Below the pieces are notes generated by a model that saw only the letters and a list, made by a program, of their open reading frames with translations, had not been told where the DNA came from and did not search any database. Below are positions 1 to 8,570 of a stretch of 64,000 bases of DNA, piece by piece. Made by a program: the position numbers and the translations under genes. Each line of letters starts with the position of its first letter. The stretch's first letter is position 1. The stretch is taken from positions 1 to 64,000 of IMG/VR virus record IMGVR_UViG_3300007513_000017; one strand, written 5' to 3'. The stretch comes from a virus.

Positions 1-1223
1 TAAAATGGCATTTCAAATTCTATCACATCTCCTGCGTGGATTAAACTATTGCCTGGCACTATCAATGACAGTAACCCTTGTTGCAATAATCCTCTTTGAG
101 ATATGGATTGTTGCGTTAAATTCTTATGACTATCCTTATCAATGGATATGCCATAGGTATTTGATGTACTACATTTAAGATGAACAACGGAATCATATTC
201 TTCTGCAATGTATTTTTTATTACCATCAAACGTTGCTTTAGGTAATGGCATTGGTGTATTATAATGTGGACTACGTACATCTTTAGATTCAGTATTAAAA
301 TGGTCATACCAATCTTTAATATAATTAAATTTATTTGTCGTAATGGTTTTATAAAAGGGATCAAATTCTATTAACTTACTTGAATAAGCACCGTAACTTA
401 TATTGTCCAATATATTAACTGAATCATCTAATCGCCAATCTTCAACTTGGTGCATTCCTTTATGAATCTCTATCACACCAGTTCTTGGATTACGTATGTT
501 TTTAATAGATGGACTGTACCACCATTTTGTTGGTCTAGCCGTAACTCCATCTACTGCCAATAAAGATTCAATACTTCTATAATGGAATCCTTCTGGTGTT
601 TCAAAGAATAGATAACCTGAATTATTATATTTTTTTGATTCACTTTTCTTTCCTAATAAATTAATTGCCTGTACAGGACTACAATTAGGTATCACCATTT
701 TAGTCTTCGTCTTTGTTGGTTCAACAAACAACCTCTTTTTACTATTAAGAAAAAACTTACTTTTAACTATATCCTCAACTCCCAATTCAGGATTACCATT
801 ATAAACCTTTGTTACCTTTCTCATTGAATCATAATATGCTTCTTTTGAGCAAAAATGTATATCGTACATCAATACTTTATTTGCTGATTGGTCTTCTTTG
901 ACTGTTTCTATTTTGTAAATGTAGAATGGATCACCTGTAGGAGCAACGGCATTTACTCCGCTAACACCTGGGGTATTAAATCTTAAATGTAATCTTTCTA
1001 AACCTGTGATAGGTAATAATGTACGTATATCATTTGCGTCATAAAGTTGTATGACACCTTCCATAAATGGATTCTCAATGTTTTCAGTTAATGATATTGT
1101 AGCAATTATACCTCTAATATCTATTCTAAATGGTTGTTCACCATCAACCAATCTGTAAGATAATATTTCTGCTTTGGTTAAAGTATAATCACCTGGACGT
1201 ATTATTCTATTATCGTTTGCCAT
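1..1223 (-). CDS. Baseplate hub/tail protein, gp27-like (partial, runs off the window)
   Basis: An open minus-strand frame of 407 codons starts at ATG 1223 and leaves the window at base 1, so the C-terminus is missing. The N-terminal part contains the stretch TENIENPFMEGVIQLYDAND followed by a beta-rich segment, which resembles the way hub proteins of the gp27/VgrG-fold type begin. It lies 4 bases downstream of gp53 and reads in the same tail operon as gp48, which supports a baseplate or hub role. I do not recognise a diagnostic catalytic motif. The specific gp27 assignment is inference from position and general pattern; 'T4-like tail/baseplate protein' is the safe statement. Confidence 0.6.
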   Translation of the reverse strand, partial: MANDNRIIRPGDYTLTKAEILSYRLVDGEQPFRIDIRGIIATISLTENIENPFMEGVIQLYDANDIRTLLPITGLERLHLRFNTPGVSGVNAVAPTGDPFYIYKIETVKEDQSANKVLMYDIHFCSKEAYYDSMRKVTKVYNGNPELGVEDIVKSKFFLNSKKRLFVEPTKTKTKMVIPNCSPVQAINLLGKKSESKKYNNSGYLFFETPEGFHYRSIESLLAVDGVTARPTKWWYSPSIKNIRNPRTGVIEIHKGMHQVEDWRLDDSVNILDNISYGAYSSKLIEFDPFYKTITTNKFNYIKDWYDHFNTESKDVRSPHYNTPMPLPKATFDGNKKYIAEEYDSVVHLKCSTSNTYGISIDKDSHKNLTQQSISQRGLLQQGLLSLIVPGNSLIHAGDVIEFEMPF

Positions 1224-1227
1224 ATCA

Positions 1228-1758
1228 TTATCTTATCAAACTTCTAAATTCTTCAACAAAAGTTCCAACATATGTCGTATCTAATATTTTAATTAATCTT
1301 TTCTTATTCTGTATTCTCATTTCATATTCAAAATTAGTAACTGGACCTGCACCTGTGTCCGTTGAATTGCACTCTATCATATGGGAATAATCTTCAGGTC
1401 CATTACCTATTTGTCTACCACTTGATTGTACTTTTTCATAATGATGTATTGCGCCTGGATCATCATATTTGTCATTAACAAATTCATTAAATGCAATACT
1501 AGAGAGTGGCCAATCGTAATAGATATTTGTAATATCATTTAACAATAAAATAATCCAATGATAATTTGAATTGCCATATACTTTATATGCTAAACTTTCA
1601 GGAGTTTCGCCATCTTTTACCTCATACTTATCTAACAATGGTACGTTATCTTTTATTTTATTTTTTACTTTTATTCTTCTGAATATATCAGGCACAACCT
1701 TATAATTATTATTGCCTTTTATATCATAGACTAATTTTGGAAATTGAGCAAAATACAT
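1228..1758 (-). CDS. 53: Baseplate wedge subunit gp53
   Basis: This 176-residue protein matches the T4 gp53 baseplate wedge subunit in size (T4 about 196 aa) and pattern. It starts MYFAQFPKLVYD and has a LysM-like segment around residues 45-75 containing DGETPESLAYKVYGN then YHWIILLLND, typical of gp53 homologues in marine T4-like phages. gp53 helps close the six wedges around the hub during baseplate assembly. The gene follows gp48 by one base and precedes the partial hub gene, so the three form one tail operon. Identification rests on pattern recognition of the family and on synteny. Confidence 0.85.
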   Translation of the reverse strand: MYFAQFPKLVYDIKGNNNYKVVPDIFRRIKVKNKIKDNVPLLDKYEVKDGETPESLAYKVYGNSNYHWIILLLNDITNIYYDWPLSSIAFNEFVNDKYDDPGAIHHYEKVQSSGRQIGNGPEDYSHMIECNSTDTGAGPVTNFEYEMRIQNKKRLIKILDTTYVGTFVEEFRSLIR

Positions 1759-1759
1759 A

Positions 1760-2998
1760 TTAGTAACCTTTTTCCATTTTATCTTTAGTCATATATTCTA
1801 ATTCTTTAAATGTTAAATTTATTTGATAACTTACTGGAGAATTATCTTCAAAGAATTTAGGATTGCCGTCTGGATTATAACTAACTTCACAATCTGATAA
1901 TGCACATCTTGATATTTTATTTAATTTTTCATTTACTCCATCTTTACATAGATAATGTATTTCAAATTCAGATGGTATTCTAAACATCCTACCATAGTAA
2001 TCTTCATCTGTTATTGGGTGCATATGATATTTAAATAATTTAATTATATTTTGTACTCTATGAGATTCATCCTGGGTTCTAGGCCAAAATTTAAAACTAT
2101 ATTGAAATTGTCTAAATTGTGGTCCTTCATAATACATTTCTGCTCGTGGGTTGATTGCCATACCAAATGCCTTTGATGTTAATTTAAATGCGTCACCACC
2201 CCCAAAACCTGCTAAAAGTTCACCTCCTTGTTTCTTAATAAATCCTGTAGCAGCACCGATACCACCTTTGATTGCTTCACCAAACATTTCTCCAACAGTA
2301 CCCGCTTTTTTCACACCTTTAATTACTTCTGCTATATCACCTGCCAGTTCAGCGTCATCTGTTTCCCAAGTTGCCTTGTATGATACCTTAACATCTGGTG
2401 GCATATACAATGCAATCGCCGAAGTTACAATCTGACCATCTGGTACTTCCGTTAATACTGTATTATCTAAAGCAACTTGTTGTACAGCATACTTAACTTT
2501 GTTAGTACCTTTTCCTTGGGTATATTGTGTTCTTAAATTAGTTGACCTTGTACTTGTATATGTGCCAATACCTGTAGTTCCAAATTTGCTGGATAACGCT
2601 GGTGAACCTATTGGTTTATTTTCTTGAGCATTATATTTAATATCACCTTCGCCAGTATCACCTGTTACAAGACCTAATGATTTTGAATATGCTAAATCCA
2701 TACTTGCTTCTTTATCACTAACCATTCTATTTGTTAATGTAAAAAATAGTATGTAGTGACCTAGTTCAGCACTACCAAGGTCTGCTGGGTATTGTATGTT
2801 TTCAAACCCTAAAGGGTCTGCTGTTATACGCTCTATTGGTGTAGGTGGTATTTCAAATGGTGAGGCATTTATTTGTAGTTGTTTAGGCATTCCAGAATTA
2901 TTACCACTATTCTTGTTGAGATTGAGCATTCCGCCAAGAGCGGTGTTAGTAACAAAGTTTGCTACACCATTTCTTATGAATTCTGATATTTTTGTCAT
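1760..2998 (-). CDS. 48: Baseplate tail-tube cap protein gp48
   Basis: A 412-residue protein resembling T4 gp48, which sits on the baseplate and caps or initiates the tail tube with gp54. The C-terminal third is the most recognisable: FRQFQYSFKFWPRT, then a segment on sliding onto helical residues and CALSDCEVSYNPDG near residue 360. A Gly/Ala-rich hydrophobic stretch lies near residues 225-270. It starts 36 bases below a TATAAATA late promoter, heads the gp48-gp53-hub run, and is divergent from gp4. It could alternatively be a gp54-type paralogue, but a better gp54 candidate lies at 9505-10518. Confidence 0.75.
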   Translation of the reverse strand: MTKISEFIRNGVANFVTNTALGGMLNLNKNSGNNSGMPKQLQINASPFEIPPTPIERITADPLGFENIQYPADLGSAELGHYILFFTLTNRMVSDKEASMDLAYSKSLGLVTGDTGEGDIKYNAQENKPIGSPALSSKFGTTGIGTYTSTRSTNLRTQYTQGKGTNKVKYAVQQVALDNTVLTEVPDGQIVTSAIALYMPPDVKVSYKATWETDDAELAGDIAEVIKGVKKAGTVGEMFGEAIKGGIGAATGFIKKQGGELLAGFGGGDAFKLTSKAFGMAINPRAEMYYEGPQFRQFQYSFKFWPRTQDESHRVQNIIKLFKYHMHPITDEDYYGRMFRIPSEFEIHYLCKDGVNEKLNKISRCALSDCEVSYNPDGNPKFFEDNSPVSYQINLTFKELEYMTKDKMEKGY

Positions 2999-3018
2999 TT
3001 GTATATTTAGGTCCTTGT

Positions 3019-3026
3019 TATAAATA
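3019..3026 (+). promoter_or_regulatory. T4-type late promoter for gp4
   Basis: Exact TATAAATA on the plus strand, 33 bases before the gp4 ATG at 3059. This is the consensus -10 of T4 late promoters, which use the gp55/gp33/gp45 system and have no -35 element. It is back to back with the minus-strand late promoter at 3034-3041, so one short intergenic region fires both ways. Confidence 0.75.
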
Positions 3027-3033
3027 CTTCTAA

Positions 3034-3041
3034 TATTTATA
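3034..3041 (-). promoter_or_regulatory. T4-type late promoter for the gp48-gp53 operon
   Basis: Exact TATAAATA on the minus strand (plus strand reads TATTTATA), 36 bases upstream of the gp48 start at 2998. Matches the T4 late consensus and overlaps the divergent control region shared with gp4. Confidence 0.75.
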
Positions 3042-3058
3042 TGATTTATAGGTAATAT

Positions 3059-3493
3059 ATGAGAAAGAGTTACAAAGGAATTTACAGACCAACGTACCCT
3101 AGAAAGTATGTAGGCAACCCTAATATGATAGTGTATAGGTCACTATTAGAGCGTAGGTTTATGCACTATTGCGACCAAAATCCTGATGTTTTAGTTTGGG
3201 CAAGTGAAGAGTTACCTATCAGATACTATAATCCATTAGACAAGAAATTTCATAGATACTTTCCAGACTTTATCATTAAAACAATAAAGAATAAAAAGTA
3301 TATGATTGAAATTAAACCATCAAGACAAACTGTTAAACCTAAAAAACCTAAAATAAAGACAAAAGCATTTATGCGTGAGTCATTTAACTACATTAAAAAT
3401 AAGGCAAAATGGCAAGCAGCCAGAGCATATTGTGTAAATAATAATATGGAGTTTAAGTTACTTACTGAAAAGAATTTAGGTCTTAAATACTAA
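3059..3493 (+). CDS. 4: Head completion protein gp4
   Basis: 144-residue homologue of T4 gp4 (head completion, about 150 aa), required to finish the capsid before tail joining. Recognisable features are YRPTYPRKYVGNP near the start, RSLLERRFMHYCDQNP, and YFPDFIIKTIKNKKYMIEIK around residues 66-90. This last block carries the D...(E)xK arrangement of a PD-(D/E)XK-like nuclease fold seen in this family. It is one of only two plus-strand genes in the window, is read from its own late promoter at 3019-3026, and its 3' end overlaps the convergent IscA-like gene by 11 bases. Confidence 0.88.
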   Translation: MRKSYKGIYRPTYPRKYVGNPNMIVYRSLLERRFMHYCDQNPDVLVWASEELPIRYYNPLDKKFHRYFPDFIIKTIKNKKYMIEIKPSRQTVKPKKPKIKTKAFMRESFNYIKNKAKWQAARAYCVNNNMEFKLLTEKNLGLKY

Positions 3494-3791
3494 ATGATGT
3501 GCCACAACCACAAGAGGATTTGGCTTTAGGGTTATTGAATACAAAATTAGAACCAAATAAATCGTTTTTATAATCTAATTGCATACCTAATAGATACATT
3601 TCATATACTTTATCTACTAATAATATACCATCAACAAGAATATCATCTGGTTTAGATTCATTTTCAAACGACCAATCATACCCAAACCCAGCACAACCAC
3701 CACCCTTTACAGATAGTCTAACAAATACTTTTCTATTTGTATTGGTTAATTCTGTTAATCTATTTTTTGCGTTTTCTAGTATTGTTATCAT
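3483..3791 (-). CDS. A-type iron-sulfur carrier (IscA/ErpA/HesB-like)
   Basis: 102-residue A-type Fe-S cluster carrier. The three conserved cysteines are visible: one in VKGGGCAGFGYDW (around residue 33) and the CxC pair in SSCGCGTSFSI at the C-terminus. A full-length bacterial IscA is about 107 aa, so this is complete. These proteins accept and hand on Fe-S clusters in the cytoplasm. The gene is wedged between the tape measure and gp48, one base below the tape-measure start region, so it is probably co-expressed late. Whether it serves host Fe-S enzymes, phage enzymes or a tail metal site cannot be seen from sequence. Confidence 0.9.
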   Translation of the reverse strand: MITILENAKNRLTELTNTNRKVFVRLSVKGGGCAGFGYDWSFENESKPDDILVDGILLVDKVYEMYLLGMQLDYKNDLFGSNFVFNNPKAKSSCGCGTSFSI

Positions 3792-5786
3792 TTAATAGGC
3801 ACCAACCTGGCGCATAGATGGTGGTAGCAAAGAATTTGGTTTATTAACATCTGGTTGATGTCTACCTGTTCCAAAAATAGTACCTGTATAATTTACTACA
3901 TTATTTTTCTTTGCATTACTTTGATTAACAATAGTAGAGGCATCAATATTTTGTGGATAACTTCGGTTGTTCTCCATCAACTTCCACTTTCTACCTATTT
4001 TTTCAATTTGTACATTTAACGACTGATAATAAAGAGTTAAAAAATCTTCTAGTCCTAACAATTTAATTTGTTTCTCATAATCAAAGTCCTTACCAAGTCG
4101 CATACCTACATCACGGTCTAACTCTTTTTTCAATATCCTCATAGTATGCATTTCTTGTTCCATCGCTTGTAATTTTTCCCAATTCTCGGGACTCATAGTC
4201 GCCTTTAGACTATATGGAGCAGCTTCTCCTTCTTTTATACCGTGTTTATATCCTAAATCACTTAAAAATTTCATTCTTTCTGCTTCCAAACCTGCCAAAC
4301 CTGAAATTGATTCATATCTTGGCATAAAATTCATTTTCCTTAAAACTTCCATTTCATCCGATGAACCTTCTGTCTTCCCTTGTATAATATCATTTACATA
4401 GGATGCTGTCTTTTTCTGATTTTGCTGATTTTCTGTATGTATTTCCATACTCATTTTTTGGATTTGATTCTTATGAGCACTCAATAATTTTGAAAATTCA
4501 GCACTTTTTTCAGGACCAAATGCTTGTGATTGTATCAAATATTCCATATCATTTAAAAAATCCATATGTTCGGAAGCTCTATGTTTATCTGATAGAACAT
4601 CTTTCAATCCTTTATTTGATAAGTTAAGAAGATTATCAGCAATACCTTCTATAATCATTGCATTTCTAGGGTCTACTTCTTTTTTCTTTTTAATATTAGA
4701 TACCATATCACCACTTGTTATATTCGCTTTTTGCATATCGGTTAAATCAATGCCTACGGTACCTGCTAATGATGGAAACATCCTAGCAAACCAATGTGAT
4801 TTTTGTTCTTTTAATCTCTTCTCAAATTCATCTTGAGTCAACTTACCAAATTCATCTAAATCATCAAGTACAGATATTTTATACTCACCTATTTTACCAG
4901 CCAACCATTTTATTCCTACACCTAATGCGACACCAATTCCAACTGTTAACACAACTGGCCAAGCGGCAAGCATACCACCTAATGTTGCAATTGCACCACC
5001 TTTCGCCCCAACCATTGTTAATATTGAACCTATACCAAATGTGGCAGCAACACCTGACAAAGAGGCAGCACCCCAATCAAAACCAGATACGTCTTTAAAA
5101 TTTTTCTTACCAGTTAAATATTCTATTACACTAAACATACCTGTAGCAGCAACTGCTATCAACGCACCTGGTAAAGTTCTTGTCATCATAAATCCAAATA
5201 TACTCATAGGTATATATTTACTAAATGCTTGTTCAGTCATTGAGCCTTCTTCTGCACCTATCTTTTTAACTATTGCGTCACCTATCATCTTAGCAACTAT
5301 AGCATAGAACCCACCTCTTAATAATGTACCACCAAATTTAACTAAAAATGCTTTGGCAGTTGTCATCCAACTACCAACACCAGTAATAAAGAGAGCAGAT
5401 AAAAATGGATTTTTAGCAATCCATCCTAATAAACCTCCACCTTCGTTATCACCTACTTCCCCAGCAGTTTCATCTATAGATTTACCAGTTCCACCTTTAA
5501 ATTTAGCTTTTTTAAATTGGTCTTTTCTTTCTTCTCTTAATCTCCTAGCCTCATTTTCATCAAATTTTAATTGAGCAGCAAGCACTTCCCAAATTTCAGT
5601 TAGTTTCTCTACTGCTGTGGTCTGTAATTTTTTGATATTGTCTAGTATGCCTGTGGCACCTTCTGATTGTGTATCAGTAGTTGCTTTAGCAGTTCCTCTC
5701 AACCCAATAAGAGTTGCGCCTACTTTAGATTGTATATTATTTGCTATTAACTCTACGTTATCAGCAACTACTACCGATTCTGCCAT
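3792..5786 (-). CDS. 29: Tail tape-measure-like protein (gp29 position)
   Basis: 664-residue protein with a hydrophilic coiled N-terminus (residues 1-110), a long Gly/Ala-rich hydrophobic middle (about 120-310, with GLLGWIAKNPFLSALFITG and several membrane-like helices) and a charged helical C-terminal half. That architecture fits a tail tape measure or hub protein such as T4 gp29 (590 aa). Its place between the gp26/gp51 chaperone pair and gp48 also fits the T4 order 26-51-27-28-29-48. The hydrophobic helices would be expected to act on the host inner membrane on DNA ejection. Family assignment is by architecture and synteny, not by a signature motif. Confidence 0.65.
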   Translation of the reverse strand: MAESVVVADNVELIANNIQSKVGATLIGLRGTAKATTDTQSEGATGILDNIKKLQTTAVEKLTEIWEVLAAQLKFDENEARRLREERKDQFKKAKFKGGTGKSIDETAGEVGDNEGGGLLGWIAKNPFLSALFITGVGSWMTTAKAFLVKFGGTLLRGGFYAIVAKMIGDAIVKKIGAEEGSMTEQAFSKYIPMSIFGFMMTRTLPGALIAVAATGMFSVIEYLTGKKNFKDVSGFDWGAASLSGVAATFGIGSILTMVGAKGGAIATLGGMLAAWPVVLTVGIGVALGVGIKWLAGKIGEYKISVLDDLDEFGKLTQDEFEKRLKEQKSHWFARMFPSLAGTVGIDLTDMQKANITSGDMVSNIKKKKEVDPRNAMIIEGIADNLLNLSNKGLKDVLSDKHRASEHMDFLNDMEYLIQSQAFGPEKSAEFSKLLSAHKNQIQKMSMEIHTENQQNQKKTASYVNDIIQGKTEGSSDEMEVLRKMNFMPRYESISGLAGLEAERMKFLSDLGYKHGIKEGEAAPYSLKATMSPENWEKLQAMEQEMHTMRILKKELDRDVGMRLGKDFDYEKQIKLLGLEDFLTLYYQSLNVQIEKIGRKWKLMENNRSYPQNIDASTIVNQSNAKKNNVVNYTGTIFGTGRHQPDVNKPNSLLPPSMRQVGAY

Positions 5787-5797
5787 TGATTATCCTA

Positions 5798-5938
5798 TTA
5801 GATACTATCCATTATTGCTTTAACAAAGTCAGCATTTGCTTTCTTTGTTTTATCACAAATAGTTCCTGCTGTATTAACAGTTTCATTACATAGTTCTTTT
5901 GAAACTTCAATACACCATCTTTTTATTGCGTTTATCAT
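5798..5938 (-). CDS. Small hypothetical protein, 46 aa
   Basis: A 46-codon frame whose ATG (5938) overlaps the stop of the upstream membrane protein in the arrangement TAATG, implying translational coupling. It contains two cysteines and a Lys-rich middle (ICDKTKKANADFVKAI), probably one or two amphipathic helices. No family recognised. The next gene downstream is the tape measure, 12 bases away. Confidence 0.6.
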   Translation of the reverse strand: MINAIKRWCIEVSKELCNETVNTAGTICDKTKKANADFVKAIMDSI

Positions 5939-6426
5939 TATTCGTCCTTCTTATGTTTGCCTAGAATTTCTACAATTTCCCACGAACCATCATTATAATG
6001 ATGTACTCTTGCGTCAACTAAATCACACATAAATGCTAAACTTTCTCCGTCTATCTTGTAAGTGATACCATTTATTTCTACACTATCTGTTTCTTCAGAT
6101 TTGTTTCTCCACTTTTTCTCTACTTCTCTTTTAGTCTTTAAGCAATCGGACATACTATTTGCACCTTTATGGTCAATTAATGAACCATCTGCAAATACAC
6201 ATACTGCAAATACTACTTCTGGTTTATTGTGTTCGTGGTCAGCACCTTCTACTGGACAAATTTGGTGTCCATCATCTCCGCAACCTGTACAATCTGCATT
6301 GGCTCTTGTACTATGCAATACTACACCAAATACTATTGCAATTAAAAATAAACCTGCTAAAATCTTTAATAACCATTTAGTATCACCGTTTCTAAATCCT
6401 ATCATATCGTATAATTTTTTAAACAT
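5938..6426 (-). CDS. Membrane-anchored exported protein, 162 aa
   Basis: Start chosen at ATG 6426 (MFKKLYDMIGF), preceded by GGGAGAAC; a longer frame to 6477 would run into the binding-protein gene. One transmembrane segment near residues 18-38 (WLLKILAGLFLIAIVFGVVL) is followed by a Cys-containing extracytoplasmic part with TGCGDDGHQICPVEG and a CLKTKREVEK motif near residue 115. The same CLKxKRxxEK motif is found in the 99-residue protein at 7480-7779, so the two may be distant paralogues flanking the amino-acid binding protein. Function unknown. Confidence 0.65.
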   Translation of the reverse strand: MFKKLYDMIGFRNGDTKWLLKILAGLFLIAIVFGVVLHSTRANADCTGCGDDGHQICPVEGADHEHNKPEVVFAVCVFADGSLIDHKGANSMSDCLKTKREVEKKWRNKSEETDSVEINGITYKIDGESLAFMCDLVDARVHHYNDGSWEIVEILGKHKKDE

Positions 6427-6434
6427 AGTTCTCC

Positions 6435-7469
6435 CTATCTTATTGGTGGTACGTACATTACGCCACCGTTTTTCCAAAGATTATTTAATCCTCGTTCTAA
6501 TGCAAGTGGAGTATTAGGTCCTACATTTCTCTCAAATGATTCCCCATAGTTTCCTACTTGTTTGATAATATTATAACCAAATTTCATACCAAGTCCTAAC
6601 ATAGGACCGATATAACCTTCAACACCTAATATTCTTTTAACTTCTTTATTCTTTGAAGTTAACATTAAATCTACATTGTACATTGTAATACCTGCCTCTT
6701 CAGCATTTATCATAATGAAATGTGTCCATCTTATTACATCTTCCCACTCTTGGTCGCCTTGTCTTACAAGTGGACCTAATGGTTCTTTAGATATAATTTC
6801 AGGTAATACTAACCATTTACTAGGGTCTTCTGCACCTGCTCTAGCACTTGCTAAACCAGAAGCGTCTGTTGTGAATACATCACAATCACCATTAAATAGT
6901 TTTGCCTTTGCGTCTTTATTACCTTCAACATATACTGGCACATATGCCATATTTTGTTCTGCAAAGTAATCATTTAAATTTAATTCACTTGTAGTTTCTT
7001 TTGTAATACATACATACGCACCATCTAATTCTGTAGCGGTTTTAATATCTAAATCAGTAGGTATCAAGAATCCTTGTCCATCATAATAGTTAACACCTGC
7101 AAATTCAAACATCAAGTTAACATCACGACTAATTGTCCACGTTGTATTTCTTGCAAGTACATCAATATTGCCAGACGCCAATGTTGGAAATCTTTGACTA
7201 GCATTTAATCCTACAAATTCTACTTTACTTGCGTCACCAAATATACCAGCGGCAACTGCCTTACAGAAATCTACATCTAAACCACTCCAGTTTCCTGCGT
7301 CATCTTGAGCAGAAAATCCTGGTAGACCTGCATTAACTCCACAAATAACATAACCTCTTTCTTGTACGGTTTTTAAGAGACCGACTTCTTGTTCTATTTT
7401 AATACTCTTTGTTGTATTACAACCTACTAAAAATAGAGCAACTAATAAACTCATTAATATTTTTTTCAT
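6435..7469 (-). CDS. AapJ-like amino-acid ABC transporter substrate-binding lipoprotein
   Basis: 344-residue periplasmic binding protein of solute-binding family 3, closest in pattern to the general L-amino-acid binding protein AapJ/BztA. Diagnostic stretches: VQERGYVICGVNAGLPGFS, GNWSGLDVDFCKAVAAGIFG, and ARNTTWTISRDV. The N-terminus is MKKILMSLLVALFLVGCNTT, a lipoprotein signal with lipobox LVGC, so it should be membrane tethered. AapJ proteins are usually free in the periplasm, which makes the anchor unusual. No permease or ATPase is present in the window, so it would have to work with host AapQMP or do something else. It looks full length and intact, and sits inside the tail operon between small membrane proteins. 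Confidence 0.9.
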   Translation of the reverse strand: MKKILMSLLVALFLVGCNTTKSIKIEQEVGLLKTVQERGYVICGVNAGLPGFSAQDDAGNWSGLDVDFCKAVAAGIFGDASKVEFVGLNASQRFPTLASGNIDVLARNTTWTISRDVNLMFEFAGVNYYDGQGFLIPTDLDIKTATELDGAYVCITKETTSELNLNDYFAEQNMAYVPVYVEGNKDAKAKLFNGDCDVFTTDASGLASARAGAEDPSKWLVLPEIISKEPLGPLVRQGDQEWEDVIRWTHFIMINAEEAGITMYNVDLMLTSKNKEVKRILGVEGYIGPMLGLGMKFGYNIIKQVGNYGESFERNVGPNTPLALERGLNNLWKNGGVMYVPPIR

Positions 7470-7479
7470 ATCATCTATC

Positions 7480-7779
7480 CTATTGCGTTAATACTTTAGT
7501 CTTTTTTTCTTTTTTCTTTTCTGTTAAAGACTTCGCCGTGCCACCTAGTTTTAAACTACCAGATTGGTCAGGCATTTTGTTTTTTATACTGACAATGTTG
7601 CCATCTTTATCTATTTCTGCCATAGATGGTCCACAAATAACTCTACGACCATCTTTCATTTTTTCTATTTTTCTTTTGTCTTTAAGACAATCCATCAGTC
7701 CATCATACTTAACAAATTCGCTTGAAGTATTGGTCACAATAAACATTGTGATGATGGTCACTAGTGTTGTTGCGTCCAT
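7480..7779 (-). CDS. Hypothetical exported/membrane protein, 99 aa
   Basis: Short protein with a hydrophobic N-terminus (LVTIITMFIVTNTS), then a region containing LMDCLKDKRKIEK and a second Cys in VICGPSM, and a Lys-rich tail (KKKEKKTK). The Cys-centred motif resembles that of the 162-residue protein at 5938-6426. The two may be duplicated exported proteins. It lies 10 bases upstream of the binding-protein gene and 3 bases below the coiled-coil membrane protein. Function unknown. Confidence 0.6.
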   Translation of the reverse strand: MDATTLVTIITMFIVTNTSSEFVKYDGLMDCLKDKRKIEKMKDGRRVICGPSMAEIDKDGNIVSIKNKMPDQSGSLKLGGTAKSLTEKKKEKKTKVLTQ

Positions 7780-7782
7780 ATC

Positions 7783-8235
7783 TTATCCTCCTGTATTTCC
7801 GTTTTTGACACTTCTTATTTTGTCCTTTAATTTCTCTACGTCTGCTAGAACCTTCTCCATATCTTTCTGCAACCTCTCAATGTTAACTGCATTGTTCATC
7901 ATATTCTGTAAATCTTTTTGGATTTGTTCTACTTGTCCACTTAAAAATTCAATCAACATAAATTGCTCGGAATCAGCAGGCGGTGAACCTAAATCACCTC
8001 TCGGCCACTTGATCCTAAATTCGTTGTTCTTCTCTATATCAGCAACTAGAGCTGTTTCTGCTTGTGTTAAATCTTTTTCTAATAATGTTGTATTAGTTTC
8101 CAATTTATTCAATCGCTCAATCACACCGAAATATGCCCACACGCCAACGGCAACGGCACCGATTATAGCAATTAAGTTCTTCATAGGCATACTTACTGCC
8201 GTTTGGTCTGATATATCTAATCTATTTTTTGCCAT
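7783..8235 (-). CDS. Membrane-anchored coiled-coil protein, 150 aa
   Basis: Single transmembrane helix near residues 18-37 (MKNLIAIIGAVAVGVWAYFG) followed by about 100 residues of predicted coiled coil (IERLNKLETNTTLLEKDL; VEKLKDKIRSV). The topology is that of an inner-membrane spanin or a tail-linked membrane protein. Comparable proteins are common next to the holin-like gene in marine T4-like phages. It is followed by a three-base gap and preceded by the small two-helix protein. A second, better spanin pair exists at 57784-58612, so I leave the role open. Confidence 0.65.
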   Translation of the reverse strand: MAKNRLDISDQTAVSMPMKNLIAIIGAVAVGVWAYFGVIERLNKLETNTTLLEKDLTQAETALVADIEKNNEFRIKWPRGDLGSPPADSEQFMLIEFLSGQVEQIQKDLQNMMNNAVNIERLQKDMEKVLADVEKLKDKIRSVKNGNTGG

Positions 8236-8237
8236 AA

Positions 8238-8558
8238 CTATTTCTTTTTAGGTAACTTCGCACCTGGTTTGCCAACATATAATCCAAAGAAGGCAGCACC
8301 AGCACCAACTATAGTTGATATGTACATTGCCTGTGAATTGGTTGGGTCTGGTAATTGCATAAACCAAGTTACTGATTTATAGAAGGCATAGATATATGCC
8401 AACATTACCATTCTAGGTATAACCCTAAATTTGTCTAATAGACCTGCTGTCTTATTATACCAAGTAGCAGCGTCTTCTCCTTCATCAGGAACAAGGTCGC
8501 TTTTCTTTAGTTCATACTCTTCAGTTGTCTTTTTTACTTTTATTAAATCGTCTGCCAT
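8238..8558 (-). CDS. Holin-like two-helix membrane protein, 106 aa
   Basis: 106 residues with a charged N-terminal half and two predicted transmembrane helices, about residues 47-66 (VIPRMVMLAYIYAFYKSVTW) and 76-97 (AMYISTIVGAGAAFFGLYVG), ending in the basic tail KLPKKK. Small size, two helices and a positively charged C-terminus fit a class II-type holin. The same type of gene is found near tail genes in T4-like marine phages. Assignment as holin is inference; a plain membrane protein is possible. Confidence 0.55.
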   Translation of the reverse strand: MADDLIKVKKTTEEYELKKSDLVPDEGEDAATWYNKTAGLLDKFRVIPRMVMLAYIYAFYKSVTWFMQLPDPTNSQAMYISTIVGAGAAFFGLYVGKPGAKLPKKK

Positions 8559-8570
8559 ATAATTCCTCTA

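Noticed and set aside
7409-8251. Long plus-strand open frame (about 280 codons)
   Set aside because: It runs antisense through three well-supported minus-strand genes, has low-complexity hydrophobic translation and no ribosome site.
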